Notes: generated by a model not told the origin, from the letters alone. Counted from the stretch's first letter, positions 32,785-45,350 are shown. The stretch is DNA of 64,000 nucleotides from Pseudopyrenochaeta lycopersici (GCA_003313425.1 NHZP01000004.1:1116001-1180000); one strand, 5' to 3'. Program-made: numbers and translations.

Positions 32785-35209
32785 ATGGCTCGTTTTCTCG
32801 GTGCCATTGCAGGCTTGTCTCTCGCCTCGACTGTAGTTTCCTCGCCTCTCACTCACCCGCTTTATGCACGTCAGAATGGTTCGAGTCCCTGTGCACAAGT
32901 GAGCGCTTCCGTTGCAACACAGACAGCGGCAGTTCCTACCGTTCCAGCGCAATTGGCGTACGATTGCATCACATCTGTCCCTTTCAATCAATCAGCAGCT
33001 TTGGCTTTGGTCGATGGCGTAGTACCGTACTTCAGATGGCAGAGCAACACAGCCTGGCTCAAGGATCCGCCAGAGGAGTATGCAGAGAAGGTACAACCTG
33101 CAGTTGATATCTGGGGCGAATTGGAGAATATTCGACAGAAGGTGGTTAGTGGCGGATACAAAAACGAATTTGAGGTAAATTATTCAGTTAAATACAGTTT
33201 AAAAGACAAAGCTAACGAGTCTCAGTTCGGAAACGAACTCTACCTTCTCCTACAAAGCACACATGATGGACACTTTGTTTTCGTCCCAGATGTTATTGGT
33301 ACTGTTTTCAACTTTGCGCGCCCTGTTCCTCTAGTGTCTGTCTCTGCAGATGGAAAAGAACTTCCGAAGGCATATGTTTATGCCGATGTACTTGCGGAAT
33401 CATTCGGGAATGCATCGTTCACATCGTCTCCAATCACAAAGATCAATGGCGAACCTGCGAAAGACTTCTTAGAGAACTGGGCCCAGTATGGATCTCTCCA
33501 AGATCGGGACGCGCTTTACAATAATGTCTTTTATGAGCTAGCTACAGTGTCGTTGGGGCCTGTAGGCTCAGGAATTGGGACTTTCGCTGGCTCTGGACGC
33601 GGTCGATGGGTAAGTACTGCTTCTCGGTCGCCCCCAGTATTTTCTCTGATCAGTCCGATAGATCTACCCTGGTCCCACTACCGAGCTTGAATTCGCAAAT
33701 GGTACCAGCCGAACGTACGAAAATTTCGCCAAAGTCTTGATTCCGTTCGATGGCATCTCTGATGGAGAGAGTTTGTACAAACTCTGGTTTACTGGTGCTC
33801 CAACCGAGACCGAAGAACCTGGTTCTTCCAACTCCACTACCCCAACACCTTCTGCATCTCCTACCTCATCTGCAACACCAACACCAATCCCGGCACCTGG
33901 TTATCCACCTCCAGTCATACGTGAAATACACAACTTGATCGGCGGCTACTTCCTCGAGGATGAGTACTCAGATGTCGCTGTTCTCTCTGTGCCTTCATTC
34001 GTTGGTATTGATGCACAGGAGGCCTTCCAATCAACCGCCAAGAATTTCCTCGCTGCCGCCAAAGCTGCCGGCAAGACAAAACTAGTAGTTGATGTGCAGG
34101 CCAACGGTGGCGGGACCATCCTTCTCGGCTATGACCTCTATAAGATCCTCTTCCCGAATGAGATTGGTCACGCTGCTGCTGATCGCTTCCGGGCTTTTGA
34201 ATCGACAGATATACTAGGACAAAAGTTCTCTGAAGTTGCTGAAGGGCTTCCTCGAGTGCTTGTCACTCCAGAAGAGAACGAAACTCTTTGGAATCTGACA
34301 AATGATGTCGTATCTTCAATCTTCAACTACCAGAGTGATATAGACGTTAACGATAAGCCCTTCCCCAATTGGGAAGCCAAATTTGGTCCAGGCCCACAAC
34401 AAAAGGGTGACAACTATACGAATCTCATTCGCTGGAACCTATCCGACGTTCTCACTCCTTTGAACTCGGGCGGCATCTACGTTCATGGATATGGTCCCCT
34501 CGCAAACTACACAGAGCAGCCTTTTGCAACGGAAGACATAGTCGTGGTCACAGACGGCTACTGCGCATCAACATGCACCATATTTTCTGAACTTATGCGT
34601 CAGCGCGCAGGCGTAAAATACATCTCACTCGGCGGTCGGCCCCGCGAAGGCATCACCCAAGCTATCGGTGGCGTTAAAGGCACTAATAATTTCCCGTGGC
34701 CATACATCCAAGCGCTCGCTCAATACACTGTGCAAGACCTATCCTCGAGTCCAGAGGAGGCAGCACAACTCAATACCACGGAACTAGGTGAATACTGGAG
34801 CAACGTTCCGTTTGACCGTGCCGCGATTGGAAGTGCTATTAACGTCAATTTCCGTGACGGTATCCGCGATGCAGACCTCAAAGACGCAACAGATATACCC
34901 CTTCAGTTCGTCTATGAGGCAGCTGATTGCCGTATTCTTTACACGAAAGCCATGACTGTCGACGTCACGGCTATCTGGAAAGCCGTTGCGGACACTACAT
35001 GGGGCGGAAAGAGCCACTGCGTTGCCGGCAGCTTGGGCGGATATGGCACGACGCGGATGGTGAAGAGGGAGCTCACGGCAGAAGATAGGGTACTGAGCAA
35101 GAGGATGAAGCAATGGAGGAAGGAGATGCGGGCGCAAGATTATCCCCTGGATGTCAGGACAGATTTGAGAAATGCGAAGATTATGGGTGATGGAATTATG
35201 TGGCCATAG
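32785..35209 (+). CDS. Secreted S41-family peptidase (CPAF-like)
   Basis: Exons are 32785-33174, 33226-33609 and 33662-35209, giving 773 residues. A signal peptide (MARFLGAIAGLSLASTVVSS) is followed by the N-terminal part with LLQSTHDGHFVF, the start of the CPAF-like fold, and a PDZ-like segment. A Ser/Thr/Pro linker at about residues 280-305 (TPTPSASPTSSATPTPIPAP) precedes the catalytic domain. VVDVQANGGGTILLGYDLY and VVVTDGYCASTCTIFSE are the core strands; the Ser in CAST is the expected nucleophile. Many N-x-S/T sites fit a secreted glycoprotein. Intron 1 is 51 bases long and has no stop, so retention would keep the frame and add 17 residues. Substrates unknown. Confidence 0.9.
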
Positions 35210-35436
35210 GCTGTTAGAATTGGAGATGGATGAGCTGTATTAATACGAAATGATGCTATGACTGTTCGATAAGGAACGTTATGTCCACTTCAATTTTATG
35301 ACAACATTGTCCATATGGTCCGCAAAAAGAAGCTTTTGGTACAGTGCCGTGCATCGTGATGATATCTTGAGATATAGTAGATGCTGGTTATTTTCCGCTC
35401 CGAATTACCTTATCGACTGCTTCGAACACTTTGATT

Positions 35437-37112
35437 TTAGTTCGCTCCTTGTAGCGGCTGCCCATTCCCACCCATCGTAATGGTCTTCGTAGTCACATAC
35501 TCCTCAACACCCAGCATGCTTCCCTCCCTGCCAAATCCACTCTCCTTGACACCTCCAAATGGTGAGGCGGCGTCTGAAATGAGTCCAGTATTAACACCAA
35601 TCATACCCACCTCCAGTGCCTCGGCAACCCTGTATACCCTTTGAATATCCCTGCTGAAGAAATATCCCGCGAGGCCTACATCGGGTGCGTTCGCCAACTT
35701 CACAACCTCAGCTTCAGTCTCAAACTTAAACAGCCCTGCGACAGGACCGAATGTCTCGTCCTGAGCGAGCTGCATGTCGGCAGTCATATCGCGGATGACT
35801 GTAGGTTGATAAAAGTTATCGCCCAAATCCGGCAGTTTCTGGCCACCAACGAGAACCTTGCCACCGTGCTTGACAGCATCTTGAACATGCGCATCAACTT
35901 TCGAGACGGCGCGGTCGTGGATTAGAGGGCCGTGAGTTACGCCTTGATCATAGCCGCCGCCGACCTTGAACTCCTTTACCTTCTCGGCGAATTTCGTGGC
36001 GAAGGAATCGTAGATGCCGGATTGGATGTAGATTCTGTTTGCACACACGCATGTTTGGCCTGAAGAACGGAATTTGGAGGCGATGGCGCCAGCGACGGCG
36101 AGATCGAGGTCGGCATCATCGAAAACAATGAAAGGGGCGTTGCCTCCCAGTTCGAATGATAGCTTCTTCAGCGTGTCGGAGGATTGCTTCATCAAGAGCT
36201 TTCCTACACCAGTAGAACCAGTGAAAGACACCTTCTTGACAGTCTTGCTCGTTGTAATAGTCTCGCCGACCTCAGGAGTGTTCTTGAGCGCTGTGACGAA
36301 GTTGACTACACCTTTGGGGATGCCAGCTCGGTGCGCAAGCTCAGCAAGGGCAGCTGCTGTGAAGGGTGTCTCACCGGGAGACTTCGCTACTACGGTGCAA
36401 CCGGCTGCCAATGCAGGACCAATCTTTCGAGTGATCATGGCTGCTGGAAAATTCCAACTGCTTTGATCAGCTGTCTGTCTGACTATACCAACTTCAAGGC
36501 ATACTCACGGAGTAATCAGCCCGCAAACGCCAACAGGCTCCTTGATGGTATATACCCTATTCCCTGCTACCGACGCCGGAATTGTAGATCCATAAAGTCT
36601 CGGGGCCTCTTCAGCGAACCACTCATAGAAGCTTGCAGCATAAGTGACCTCGCCCTTCGCATCGGCAATTGGCTTCCCGTTCTCCCACGTTATCAGCTTC
36701 GCCAGGTCCTCGGCGTTGTCTACCATCAACTGATACCATTTCCGTAGCATGCGCGAGCGCTCGCGGCCGGTGAGTTTGCGAAAGGATGGGAGGGCAGCGG
36801 CGGCGGCAGCGATGGCGGCTTCAGTATCGGCGCGGTCCATTTCAGGCATTGTGCCGATAAGGGCGCCTGTTGCTGGGTCTGATGCGGGCGTTAGACACAA
36901 ACTCCAAGGAGAAGGAAGGGGATCGTACCGTGGACCTCGAATGTCTTCCCTGACTTTGCGCCTATCCATTCTCCATTTACATATGTTTGGTTTTTAAGAA
37001 GGGACTTATCGTTGAGCTGGAAGTCGGTCAGCAGCACATCCTTACGCTGCATTGCTCAAGCTGCGAATCAGGAGGAATGAAGGCAACATACAGTAGGTGC
37101 AGAATGGCCCAT
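35437..37112 (-). CDS. UGA2: Succinate-semialdehyde dehydrogenase (aldehyde dehydrogenase family)
   Basis: Oxidises succinate semialdehyde to succinate with NAD(P)+, the last step of the GABA shunt. Exons: 37092-37112, 36929-37046, 36509-36878 and 35437-36457, phases consistent, 509 residues. Without the seven-codon first exon, an in-frame ATG at 37052 gives a similar protein. VNGEWIGAKSGKTFEVHDPATG starts the fold (described in parts: NGEWIG, FEVHDPATG). TPWNFPAAMITRKIGPALAAG is the cofactor-binding region, FELGGNAPF holds the general base Glu, and SSGQTCVCANR the catalytic Cys. The ending PFGGVKESGFGREGS is typical of the succinate-semialdehyde dehydrogenase subgroup. It converges with the S41 peptidase gene, with 227 bases between stops. 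Confidence 0.92.
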
Positions 37113-37782
37113 GTTTGCGTATCCTCTTGAGACAATTGACGGCAATGCTCGTCCTTGGAAGCTACTTCTATAAGCTCTTTGCCGCGCAAAAGATCTGGTA
37201 GCTGTTGCAAAAGAACGCATGATGACGGGTATCAATTATATGAGGGGAAATAGTCGCCTCCTAAGGCTACACGGGGAGCAGAAGGGATTTGGCCTCCTCG
37301 GCACGTCAATTGCCCGTCAGTCGCGCACAAGGTGTTCGGCGGAGTGTGAGCGGGAGACACGAGCCTATGACGTTGCAGAGAGCTCCAGCCAAATTGCGGG
37401 GCTCGGCTTGTCCGCTTCGGGATGTACCGGGGATGTGAACGAGGTTTGAAGCACACAGTAACGATGTGGACAGTAGTTTTGATGTCTACTGATGCCCAGG
37501 GAAAGCGTCTGAGGCTATATGAAGCCCAGATGGGTTCCGGTATGGTCAAACTTTGGCGACGGGAAAGAAGGTTTTCACAGCGTCTAGGGCGTGTAGACGT
37601 TTAGATCTGCAAGTAGACATTCGGTATCATGCTCTTGTAAGGCAAAGTGGATACAATATCAGAGATTGCGAAACTTATCATTGCTTCTCGCCAGGCGCCA
37701 ATTCTAAAAGATAGCCATAGATTCAGAGATTATCATATGCAAAACGCCCAAGTGCTTTGAGATTCCGTATTCGTGGCCGCAT
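37113..37782. other. Intergenic region upstream of UGA2
   Basis: It should contain the UGA2 promoter and the 3' UTR of the small gene to the right. Short open frames here are not supported. Confidence 0.45.
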
Positions 37783-38181
37783 TCAAAAGAACATATCCAA
37801 CCAGTACCCAAAGCTTCCCTTCTTCCTGTAAAAGTCTGTGTAGAATCCGGCAGTCGAACTATCATCATGTTAGTACAGGATATACCCGAGTCCCTTATGT
37901 GATGGGTCGAAGATCGCTTACCCTTTCGCCTGCTCCTTATCTTTTGCCTTCTGCCACTCCTTCCACCTTTCTTTGTCACTCAAACTTGCGTCTCGCCATC
38001 GCTCTTTCCCGGGTTCCTCAGCACGTGTGCGAAATTTGTCGTGCCATGAGGATTCGGCTTGCTTTGTTGCTGGTGAAGGCGATGCGCGAGATGCTACTGG
38101 GACAGGGTTAGGCTGAGTGCCCTTTTTGAGAGAGTCCGCAGACGAGGATGTTGACGTCGATAGTGAAGAGGAATCGGCCAT
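37783..38181 (-). CDS. Small conserved-looking protein, 111 residues, unknown function
   Basis: Two exons, 37922-38181 and 37783-37858, with a GTAAGC donor, a CTAAC branch point and a TAG acceptor; phase agrees. The N-terminal half is Ser/Thr/Pro-rich and begins MADSSSLSTSTSSSADSLKK. The second half is highly charged (KERWRDASLSDKERWKEWQK), a predicted helix. The second exon gives an aromatic C-terminus, GFYTDFYRKKGSFGYWLDMF, which looks like a conserved motif. Splicing that restores this ending argues for a real gene. I do not recognise the family. Confidence 0.7.
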
Positions 38182-38614
38182 GTATGCAGCAATTATTTCA
38201 CAGGTGTAGGATTGATTGTTGTGACGTTGCAAGATGTATGAATGTCCACGAGTAGTACTTGGCCAGTGTGGAATACTCCTCACAATATACACCGGTGACC
38301 TGTAAGACCATCTTGGCGAGTGATAAGTGGCTGAGCACTCATCCAGTCGATCGTGTCCTTGTGGTATGCACTGCCCAGTAGGGTCCAAGAAGACGGCTCA
38401 AGGAGATCGCAAGGCAGAGTCAAAAACAGCCTTGCCGATCATGTGGCAGGGAAGGTAAGCTTGGCTTGAATGTTAACCGACTTCGGAAGCGCTGCACATA
38501 GGGAATAACCATTACAGACTAGCATTTGAACAATGTGTAATGTTTGTCAGAGTATCTTCGTTACCAGTCAGTCAGGCATGCCTTAGTTCTAACGCCAAGT
38601 CCATAGATGTCGGT
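38182..38614. other. Intergenic region upstream of the small gene
   Basis: About 430 bases between the 111-residue gene and the aminotransferase stop. Likely the promoter of the small gene; no coding sequence seen. Confidence 0.45.
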
Positions 38615-39870
38615 CTACGCAGCCAACTCGACGTCATCCAGGTTCTTTCTTACAAACTTCGAAGCCTCATCCAAGCCTGCCTTTACAATATCTGTCTGAT
38701 TCACGAAGCCAACTCTTACATAACCCTTCCACTCTTCGCCGAAGGATTGGCTCCCTGGCACGAACATGACACCCGTCTTCTCCAGTAGCTTCTTACAAAA
38801 GTCTACCGAATCTACAGGCTTACCCTCTCGATGAAACTTGATGAATGCTGTAGTCCCAGCTACCGGCTTCACCCACTCGCATTCATCCTCATTTTTCAAT
38901 ACAAACTTCTCTAAGAGAGCAAGATTGGTCTTTGCGAGCTGGATGTTACGAGCTAGAAGGTTGTGGACAGTCGATGGGTGGAGTGCATATGCCGCGATTT
39001 GTTCGTCAAAGTGTGAAACAGAAATGGTCGTGTAGTGTCTTGCCGATGCAATTGTCTCAATAATTTCAGAACTACGCGATGCAATCCATCCAATACGGAT
39101 TCCAGCGAGAGAGTATGCCTTTGACATGGACCCTGTAACAATGACGTTCTTATAGCCCATGGACAAAAGGGAGGGCGGGAATTCTTTGTCGATAGGACTT
39201 ATGGAATGAAATAACGGCCGGTATACCTCATCGCCCAAGATGATGATGTTTTTTTCTGAGGCGAAGTCGACGAGTTCCTGGAGGAAAGACTTACCAAGAA
39301 CAGCGCCAGTAGGATTGTTGGGGTTATTTATGACAATGAGCTTGGTGTTTGGCTTAACGAGCGCCTTCAGGTCGTCAATTGTAGGAACCCAATTATTCTC
39401 GGGCTTTGCTTTCCATAAATCGACCTCAGCACCCATTTGTTTAGGAACTTCGTAGAGCGACTGATATGTCGGGTAGTGACAGATGACATGGTCTCCCGGG
39501 CCAACAAGAGCATAGGCAGTCAGGTAATTGGCTTGGATGGCACCAGGCGTGGTGAGAATGTTGTCTGGCGATAGGGGTGTGGCAACCTTTGCGGAGTAGA
39601 GTCGCGCAAGGTTGGTGCGCAGTTCTTCAGAGCCTCTGATGGCGCCATAGTTTAGAATCTTGGATGTGTCAAACACTTGTCTATCCTTTTGCTCTGAGAG
39701 CTCCCTTAGCTGGTCGATAGATATCGAGGCGCAGCAAGTCTCGGCAACATTGTACTTGCACTTGGTCTCATATGCGTCCATCCACTGGGCAAGGTCAGCA
39801 TCTCGCAGGCAGTCACAAAAATGCGGGGAACACTCACAGACTCAACGGCGAAATCGGTGATGTTGACCAT
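38615..39870 (-). CDS. Class I/II pyridoxal-phosphate aminotransferase
   Basis: Exons 39838-39870 and 38615-39784, 400 residues; the first encodes only MVNITDFAVES and joins in phase to WMDAYETKCKYN. The fold-type I signature is complete: PTYQSLYEVPKQMGAE near the cofactor phosphate site, VINNPNNPTGAVL with the conserved Asn, ILGDEVYRPLF with the Asp that pairs with the pyridine nitrogen, and TGSMSKAYSLAGIRIGW with the Lys that forms the Schiff base. YVRVGFVN contains the Arg that holds the substrate carboxylate. The subgroup resembles aspartate, kynurenine or ACC-synthase-like enzymes, so the amino acid substrate is not certain. It shares an upstream region with the divergent ABC transporter gene. 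Confidence 0.9.
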
Positions 39871-40508
39871 GTTGCTTGCTGTTTTGAAGTTGTGAAATCG
39901 TGGTCGAAGAAGATTACTCCGTTCGTCCAGCAAGCTTGAACAAATAGTTCCCTCCAATTGACATAGGGCGCTGTTCAAGCCCCGCGGCGCAGAGGCGGCT
40001 CCATTAGAGCGGGACGACTAAAGCGCGGAGGGGCCAGTGGCATCAAGGAAGGCATGCCCAAAGGGAAGGAGACTTTTGGGTATTTAACGCTTCTTTAACC
40101 ATGGTTTCCTACCATGGCCGCGGGCCTAAAGGGGGTGATAAAATTTGCAGGCCTCAACTGCTCGCGTTGTGGTTCTCCCGAAGAATCGATGATGGCATTC
40201 CAACACGCATTGCCTGGCGTGGCTTGTGCCTCGGTGCGGCGGACCGCTATATGGGGCTTGGCTGCGGTCACCCCAGCCCCCCACGAATCACAATCATGCA
40301 ACGCCGATGATAGCAGCCCTCACCTGGCATCTGGCCACCTCCACTGCACCACCGTTGTTGAGCATCTGCACACTTCTGCGAGCTTCTAGGCTCCTGCGCC
40401 GTTCCTTTGACAGTCCCTTCTTGCGCTCTGGCAGCTGCTGTCTGTCAACCAAGTTACACGCCCCATAGCTGCCACGGCTCGCACTGCGCCGCGCCGCGGA
40501 CATAGACG
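39871..40508. promoter_or_regulatory. Divergent promoter region between aminotransferase and ABC transporter
   Basis: About 640 bases lie between two divergent starts, so both promoters must lie here. Open frames on either strand in 40095-40521 have no supporting features. Confidence 0.5.
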
Positions 40509-43500
40509 ATGCGCCAACCACACTGGACGGGCTCGCTCGTTGCTCTGCTGAGTTTAGCAGGCACGTCTACAGCTCACAAGACTTTCTCCAACTACTCCCT
40601 CGCCGAATCGCCCGACTCGCTCTTCTCCATCTATGGTGACCGTCCCGACGGCTGCCCCCCATGCTTCAACTGCAACCTCGAAGACTTCAAGTGCCACCAG
40701 TTCGCCGAATGCAGCAAGGCCAACGGAAGGTGTAGCTGTGGGCCTGGTTTTGGGGGAGAAGACTGCTCAACACCCCTCTGTGGCTCGCTTGCCGATGGCA
40801 AAGACAGGGCACCCAGAGGAAGCGAGAAGGAGTGCGAGTGCAAAGACGGCTGGTCAGGCATCAACTGCAATGTGTGCAAGACAAACAACGCCTGTAATGC
40901 TATGATGCCGGATGGTGAGGGCGGCGTGTGCTACAAAGACGGCCAGCTGGTCAAGGAGAACTTCCAAATGTGCGACATTACAAACAGGAAGATCCTCGAC
41001 ACATTGAAGGACAAGAAACCGCAGGCGACTTTCTCCTGCAATGCTGAGACAGAAGAGTGCAACTTTCAGTGTATGTATCTACAAACAAACATCGACTAAC
41101 TGCCTGGCTAACTGTTGTAGTCTGGGTCGATCAGCGAGAATCCTTCTACTGCGCCCTCGACACGTGTTCCTCACAGTGGACCGCCGAATCCGACCGAAAT
41201 CTCACGAAATACCGGTGCGAGAACATCAAGTGTGCTTGTGTTCCTAATAGAATGCTCTGCGGAGAAGATGGCTCTGTCGATATCGGAGACTTCTTAAAAG
41301 AGGAGATCAAAGGCCCTGCCGAGTTTAGATCGATTGCATCTACAAACAGCAAGGAAAGTGGGAGCTTCTTCTCGGAGCCAGCCATGAACGATCTTATTTC
41401 GAGCATCTTCGGTGATGAAAGCATTACCCTCAGATGTGATACAGGCGAGTGCCTCTATCAGACAGAGGTGCCTGGCTATGAACGACCTGTCAAGAAGATC
41501 AACACTCCCTTGATTGCTGGCGTCATTGCTGGATGTGCACTGTTCATTGTCGCAGCTGTCTTGGCTATCTGGTATCTCACTCATCGAGCTGAGAGTATGC
41601 GCTACGGGGCTATTCATCTTTCGGACGATGAAGAAGATGAGAACGCCAAGCTGCTGGCCGATCACAAGCCAGCGGCTTTACTTTTCGAAAATGTTGCCTA
41701 CAATCTCAACGGGAGGCAAATCCTCTCTGGAATCTCCGGTGCCGTTCATCCTGGAGAATTGCTTGCCATCATGGGAGCTTCGGGTGCAGGTAAAACCACA
41801 TTTTTGGATATTCTGGCACGCAAGAACAAGATTGGCGCTGTCAGTGGCGATTTCTATCTGAACGGCGAGAAGGTTCGTGACGAGGAGTTTAGAAACGTCA
41901 TCGGGTTCGTTGATCAGGAAGATACTCTCCTTCCCACTTTGACTGTCCACGAGACTATCTTGGACTCGGCTCTACTCCGACTTCCCAAAGAGATGAGTCG
42001 TACATCGAAAGAGCAAAAGGTGGAGGATGTGGAGCGCCAGCTTGGCATCTACCACATCCGCAACCAGAAGATTGGCTCAGAAGAGAGCGGCCGTGGTATT
42101 TCTGGAGGAGAAAAACGCCGAGTAGGCATAGCGTGTGAGCTTGTCACATCGCCTAGTATCCTGTTCTTGGACGAGCCCACGAGCGGACTGGATGCCTTCA
42201 ATGCGTTCAACGTCGTAGAATGTCTTGTTAACCTCGTCAAGAACTACAACAGAACCGTGGTCGTCACCATCCACCAACCACGATCGAACATTGTAGCACT
42301 TTTCGATCAGCTCTTACTACTTGCCAAGGGCAGGACTGTCTACTCAGGTCCGTTTGAAAGCTGCCAAACATATTTCGACAACGTTGGGTACAGCTGCCCG
42401 CCCGGCTTCAACATCGCAGACTATCTCATAGATCTCACAATGCATGCTAGTGCAGCACGCCACACTATCGACGAGGATAGCTCGCTCTTCGCCAGGGATG
42501 GGGTACACACAAGTGCAAGCAGCGCGATCGCTGTTAAATCGATCCCCAGTATCAATACCTCCGAGCTTGACAGAGATATTGCTGGCAGCCCCAGCAACTC
42601 CAGTACACGCCCAAGGAACAAGCGGAGGACTTCCATCAGGCAACAGCAAGAGCGTGAGCTCTTTACAAGAAAGAAGATCTCTGCTCCCGCAGATGGTACT
42701 GTGTCCCCCAAAACTGATGACGAGGCTCCCTATGATCGTCGAACTGCGATCAAAGCTCAGTGGCTGAAGCTTACCCGTCAACAAGGTGGTGTACCTCCTC
42801 AAATACTAGAAGATCCGGACGAGCTTCCTCCCCCTGCTAATGGCAGTACCGGAACAAACCTGGACATTCTGATCACCGCCTACGCCTCATCAGATGTGGC
42901 TGCCAACATTCGTGAAGACATTGCAAACGCCGTTTCAAGCGCTAACCAGGCAAACGGTGTAAATGGCAGTCAGGAACCAAATGGTTTCGTATCAACTGGC
43001 AAACTAAAAGGTTTCCGTAAGGTCGGTCTATTAGGCCAGTTCAGGATTTTATCCAGACGTACGTGGCGCAATCTATACCGCAACCCGATGCTCATGCTCA
43101 CCCACTACGCCATTGCTATTGTCTTGGCCGTATTCCTGGGCTTCCTCTTTTACGGGCTCACAGATGACATCAAGGGCTTCCAGAATCGCCTTGGTCTGTT
43201 CTTGTTCGTCCTATCTCTCTTCGGTTTCAGCAGCTTGACGATTCTTACTGTCTTTGCGCCTGAAAGGTTACTTTTTACCCGTGAACGTGCAAAAGGCTAC
43301 TACTCTCCACCTTCGTACTTCGCGGCCAAGGTTCTCTTCGACATTATTCCACTGCGCCTTCTCCCCCCCATGATTCTTGGCATCATCGTCTATCCAATGA
43401 CTGGTCTTATCCCGGCTTGGCCCAACTTCCTCAAATTCACCCTGTTCTTGGTACTCTTTAACCTCGCCGCCGCCGCAATCTTCTTATTCATAGGCATCGT

Positions 43501-43912
43501 GTTCCGCAATTCGGGCGTGGCGAACCTGATCGGTGTTCTTGTCATGCTCTTTAGCTTGCTTTTCTCGGGCTTCTTCCTGAATAAGGAGAGTATCCCTGGG
43601 GTGGCTCAATGGCTGCAATCTGTAAGTCACAGTGAATCTCAGTTTCTCAAGTGTCTGGCACTAATGTTGTAATAGCTCTCTATTTTCCACTACGCTTTCG
43701 AAGGCCTTATTGTCAATGAAGTCAAATACCTCTCTCTCATTGACCATAAATATGGCCTTGATATCGAAGTTCCTGGCTCCGCTATTCTCAGTTCGTTTGG
43801 TTTCAACACACAAGCCTTATGGAAGGACTGTATTGGGCTCGCCGTATTCGGTGGCTCCTTTGTCATTCTTGCATATCTTGCTATGCACTTGCTGCTTGTG
43901 GAGAAGCGGTAG
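40509..43912 (+). CDS. ADP1: ABCG-family transporter with luminal EGF-like domain (Adp1-like)
   Basis: Three exons, 40509-41070, 41121-43621 and 43676-43912, giving 1,099 residues. A signal peptide is followed by a Cys-rich luminal or extracellular part with EGF-like patterns ([12 protein letters not shown] and [12 protein letters not shown]). A first membrane segment is at [20 protein letters not shown]. The nucleotide-binding domain has Walker [10 protein letters not shown], signature ISGGEKRR, and Walker [13 protein letters not shown] followed by the switch His in [10 protein letters not shown] long low-complexity linker leads to six hydrophobic segments of the ABC2 type at the C-terminus. 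The layout matches yeast Adp1, a half-size ABCG protein of unresolved substrate. The N-terminal length and splice phase both support the start at 40509. Confidence 0.92.
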
Positions 43913-44529
43913 TGACATTGTATATATAGCCTCTGTTGAGATAGAGATTTCACTATTGTATATCTGAGTCCCGTTCATGTACGTTAACTGGAGTAGACGA
44001 GGTGTTGCATTTACGGCGTTCCAGGCACGTTTCTTTAGTTAATGAGTACATATATCGCACTGTAGTTTCCTATATACAATTGAGTCAATATGCTATTCTG
44101 CTCATGCTCCACTAACATTTCGAATGGGAACGCACTGGATTAATAGTGTCATAATCGACATAGCGAAGCCAACGTTTCACGTTAATATTTTATTATGCAT
44201 TTACACGAGCTGCTTACTTACGAGCCTACTTCTGTAACCTAATTCTCTTAGTAGCATTACCCTCTTAAAGAGGTAGAGCATGCGAGCAAGACACGTTGTA
44301 AACACACAGTTGATTTTCTAACAAAATTTATACAACTCCATGCAAAACCAGATCCCAAGATCCACAATTGTACATACATGATATCGAGGGGAAAAAAAGA
44401 ATCGAAGTTTAAACAGGTAGGAAACAAACATAGGAGACCGCCTCTAATATCACCCTCCCTTGACAGCCATCTTATCTTGATCTACTCCACCTACAGGCAA
44501 TAGTTCTCCCCCAAAATGTCCTCTCAGTC
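43913..44529. other. Convergent intergenic region
   Basis: A+T-rich region between the ABC transporter stop and the end of the small secreted protein gene. Holds the 3' UTRs; no gene seen. Confidence 0.5.
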
Positions 44530-45202
44530 TTAGCCAATGACAGGAACAGTGATCGACTGACCCAAAAAGGCCACGCTGACATTTACGTCGTCGACAACAA
44601 GTGCTCCATTAAACAAGCTTGTCTGTCGCTTCTCGACTTCGCTGGCCAGGTCTCTCTTCGCATTGATGATGATCGAGCCAACTTCGACGCCGATATCAAT
44701 CACCTCATCCCAAAAATTGAACTTGGCGCTTCGTAAACTCGACAGCAGGGAGGCTAATCTTGATATCCCCGATCTTGGAATCGAGTTCAAAGTCAATACC
44801 ATCGAGGACGCCGCTGAAGTCGAAGTCCATGGGAGGAAGCTTCATAGGGCCCAAGGTGATGACATCTTGGCGTTTGGCGACACCTTCGGAAGCTTGAATT
44901 TGGCGGAGAGTGACAGGGAAGTCGATGTTGGCACCTCCGAAGTGGGCTTCGACATCCAAGACGACGCCGCTAGAGAGTCTAGCGGGATCGACTTGGAAGG
45001 AGGGGAGGGTTATTTCTCCCAAGTGGAAAATCTCACTGGTTCCCACGTGCTCGGCGGTTGCTGCAACGCCTGCAGAGGCGGTTTTGGCGGTGCCTGTGAG
45101 CATCACGGGTAGCTCTATAAGAGTTTCTTTAGCCTGACGTGCGGTCAATGGCATCGAGAGGGCCACGCCAAAGAGGGCACTGAGAATGGTGATGGAATGC
45201 AT
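44530..45202 (-). CDS. Small secreted protein with KRQ sites and an apparent frameshift
   Basis: From the ATG at 45202, a signal peptide (MHSITILSALFGVALSMPLTA) leads into a secreted protein. The frame stops at 44705-44707, giving 165 residues. A second frame, one base away and overlapping from 44802, continues to a TAG-like stop at 44530 with the same composition and another KRQ site. The change of frame falls at or near an A5 run at 44712-44716 (T5 on the coding strand), and no intron of usable length fits. Dibasic KRQ sequences occur at GVAKRQ, FTKRQ and VEKRQ, with TARQ just after the signal peptide, and are possible Kex2 processing sites. No family was recognised. Either the protein ends early, or one base is wrong, or the gene is a recent frameshift allele. 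Confidence 0.6.
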
Positions 45203-45340
45203 CGTGACAATTGGAGTGTTGCGGAAGAAGCGAAGAAGGCTTTGTTTGTGTAAGGTAGTGAAGAAAGACACAGAAGAAGCTGAGTTGGAAAAGATGATCT
45301 GTTGGAGCTGATGCTTCTTTCAAAGTGACGAAAGATAACC

Positions 45341-45350
45341 TTTATATATA
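45341..45350 (-). promoter_or_regulatory. Probable TATA box of the small secreted protein gene
   Basis: On the minus strand TATATATAAA lies about 140 bases before the ATG at 45202, with A+T-poor flanks. This is the clearest TATA-like element in the window. Confidence 0.5.

Noticed and set aside
20614..35209. A secondary-metabolite cluster (MFS, Zn2Cys6 factor, peptidase)
   Set aside because: No polyketide synthase, peptide synthetase, terpene or tailoring enzyme is present, and CoA biosynthesis lies between the transporter and the regulator.
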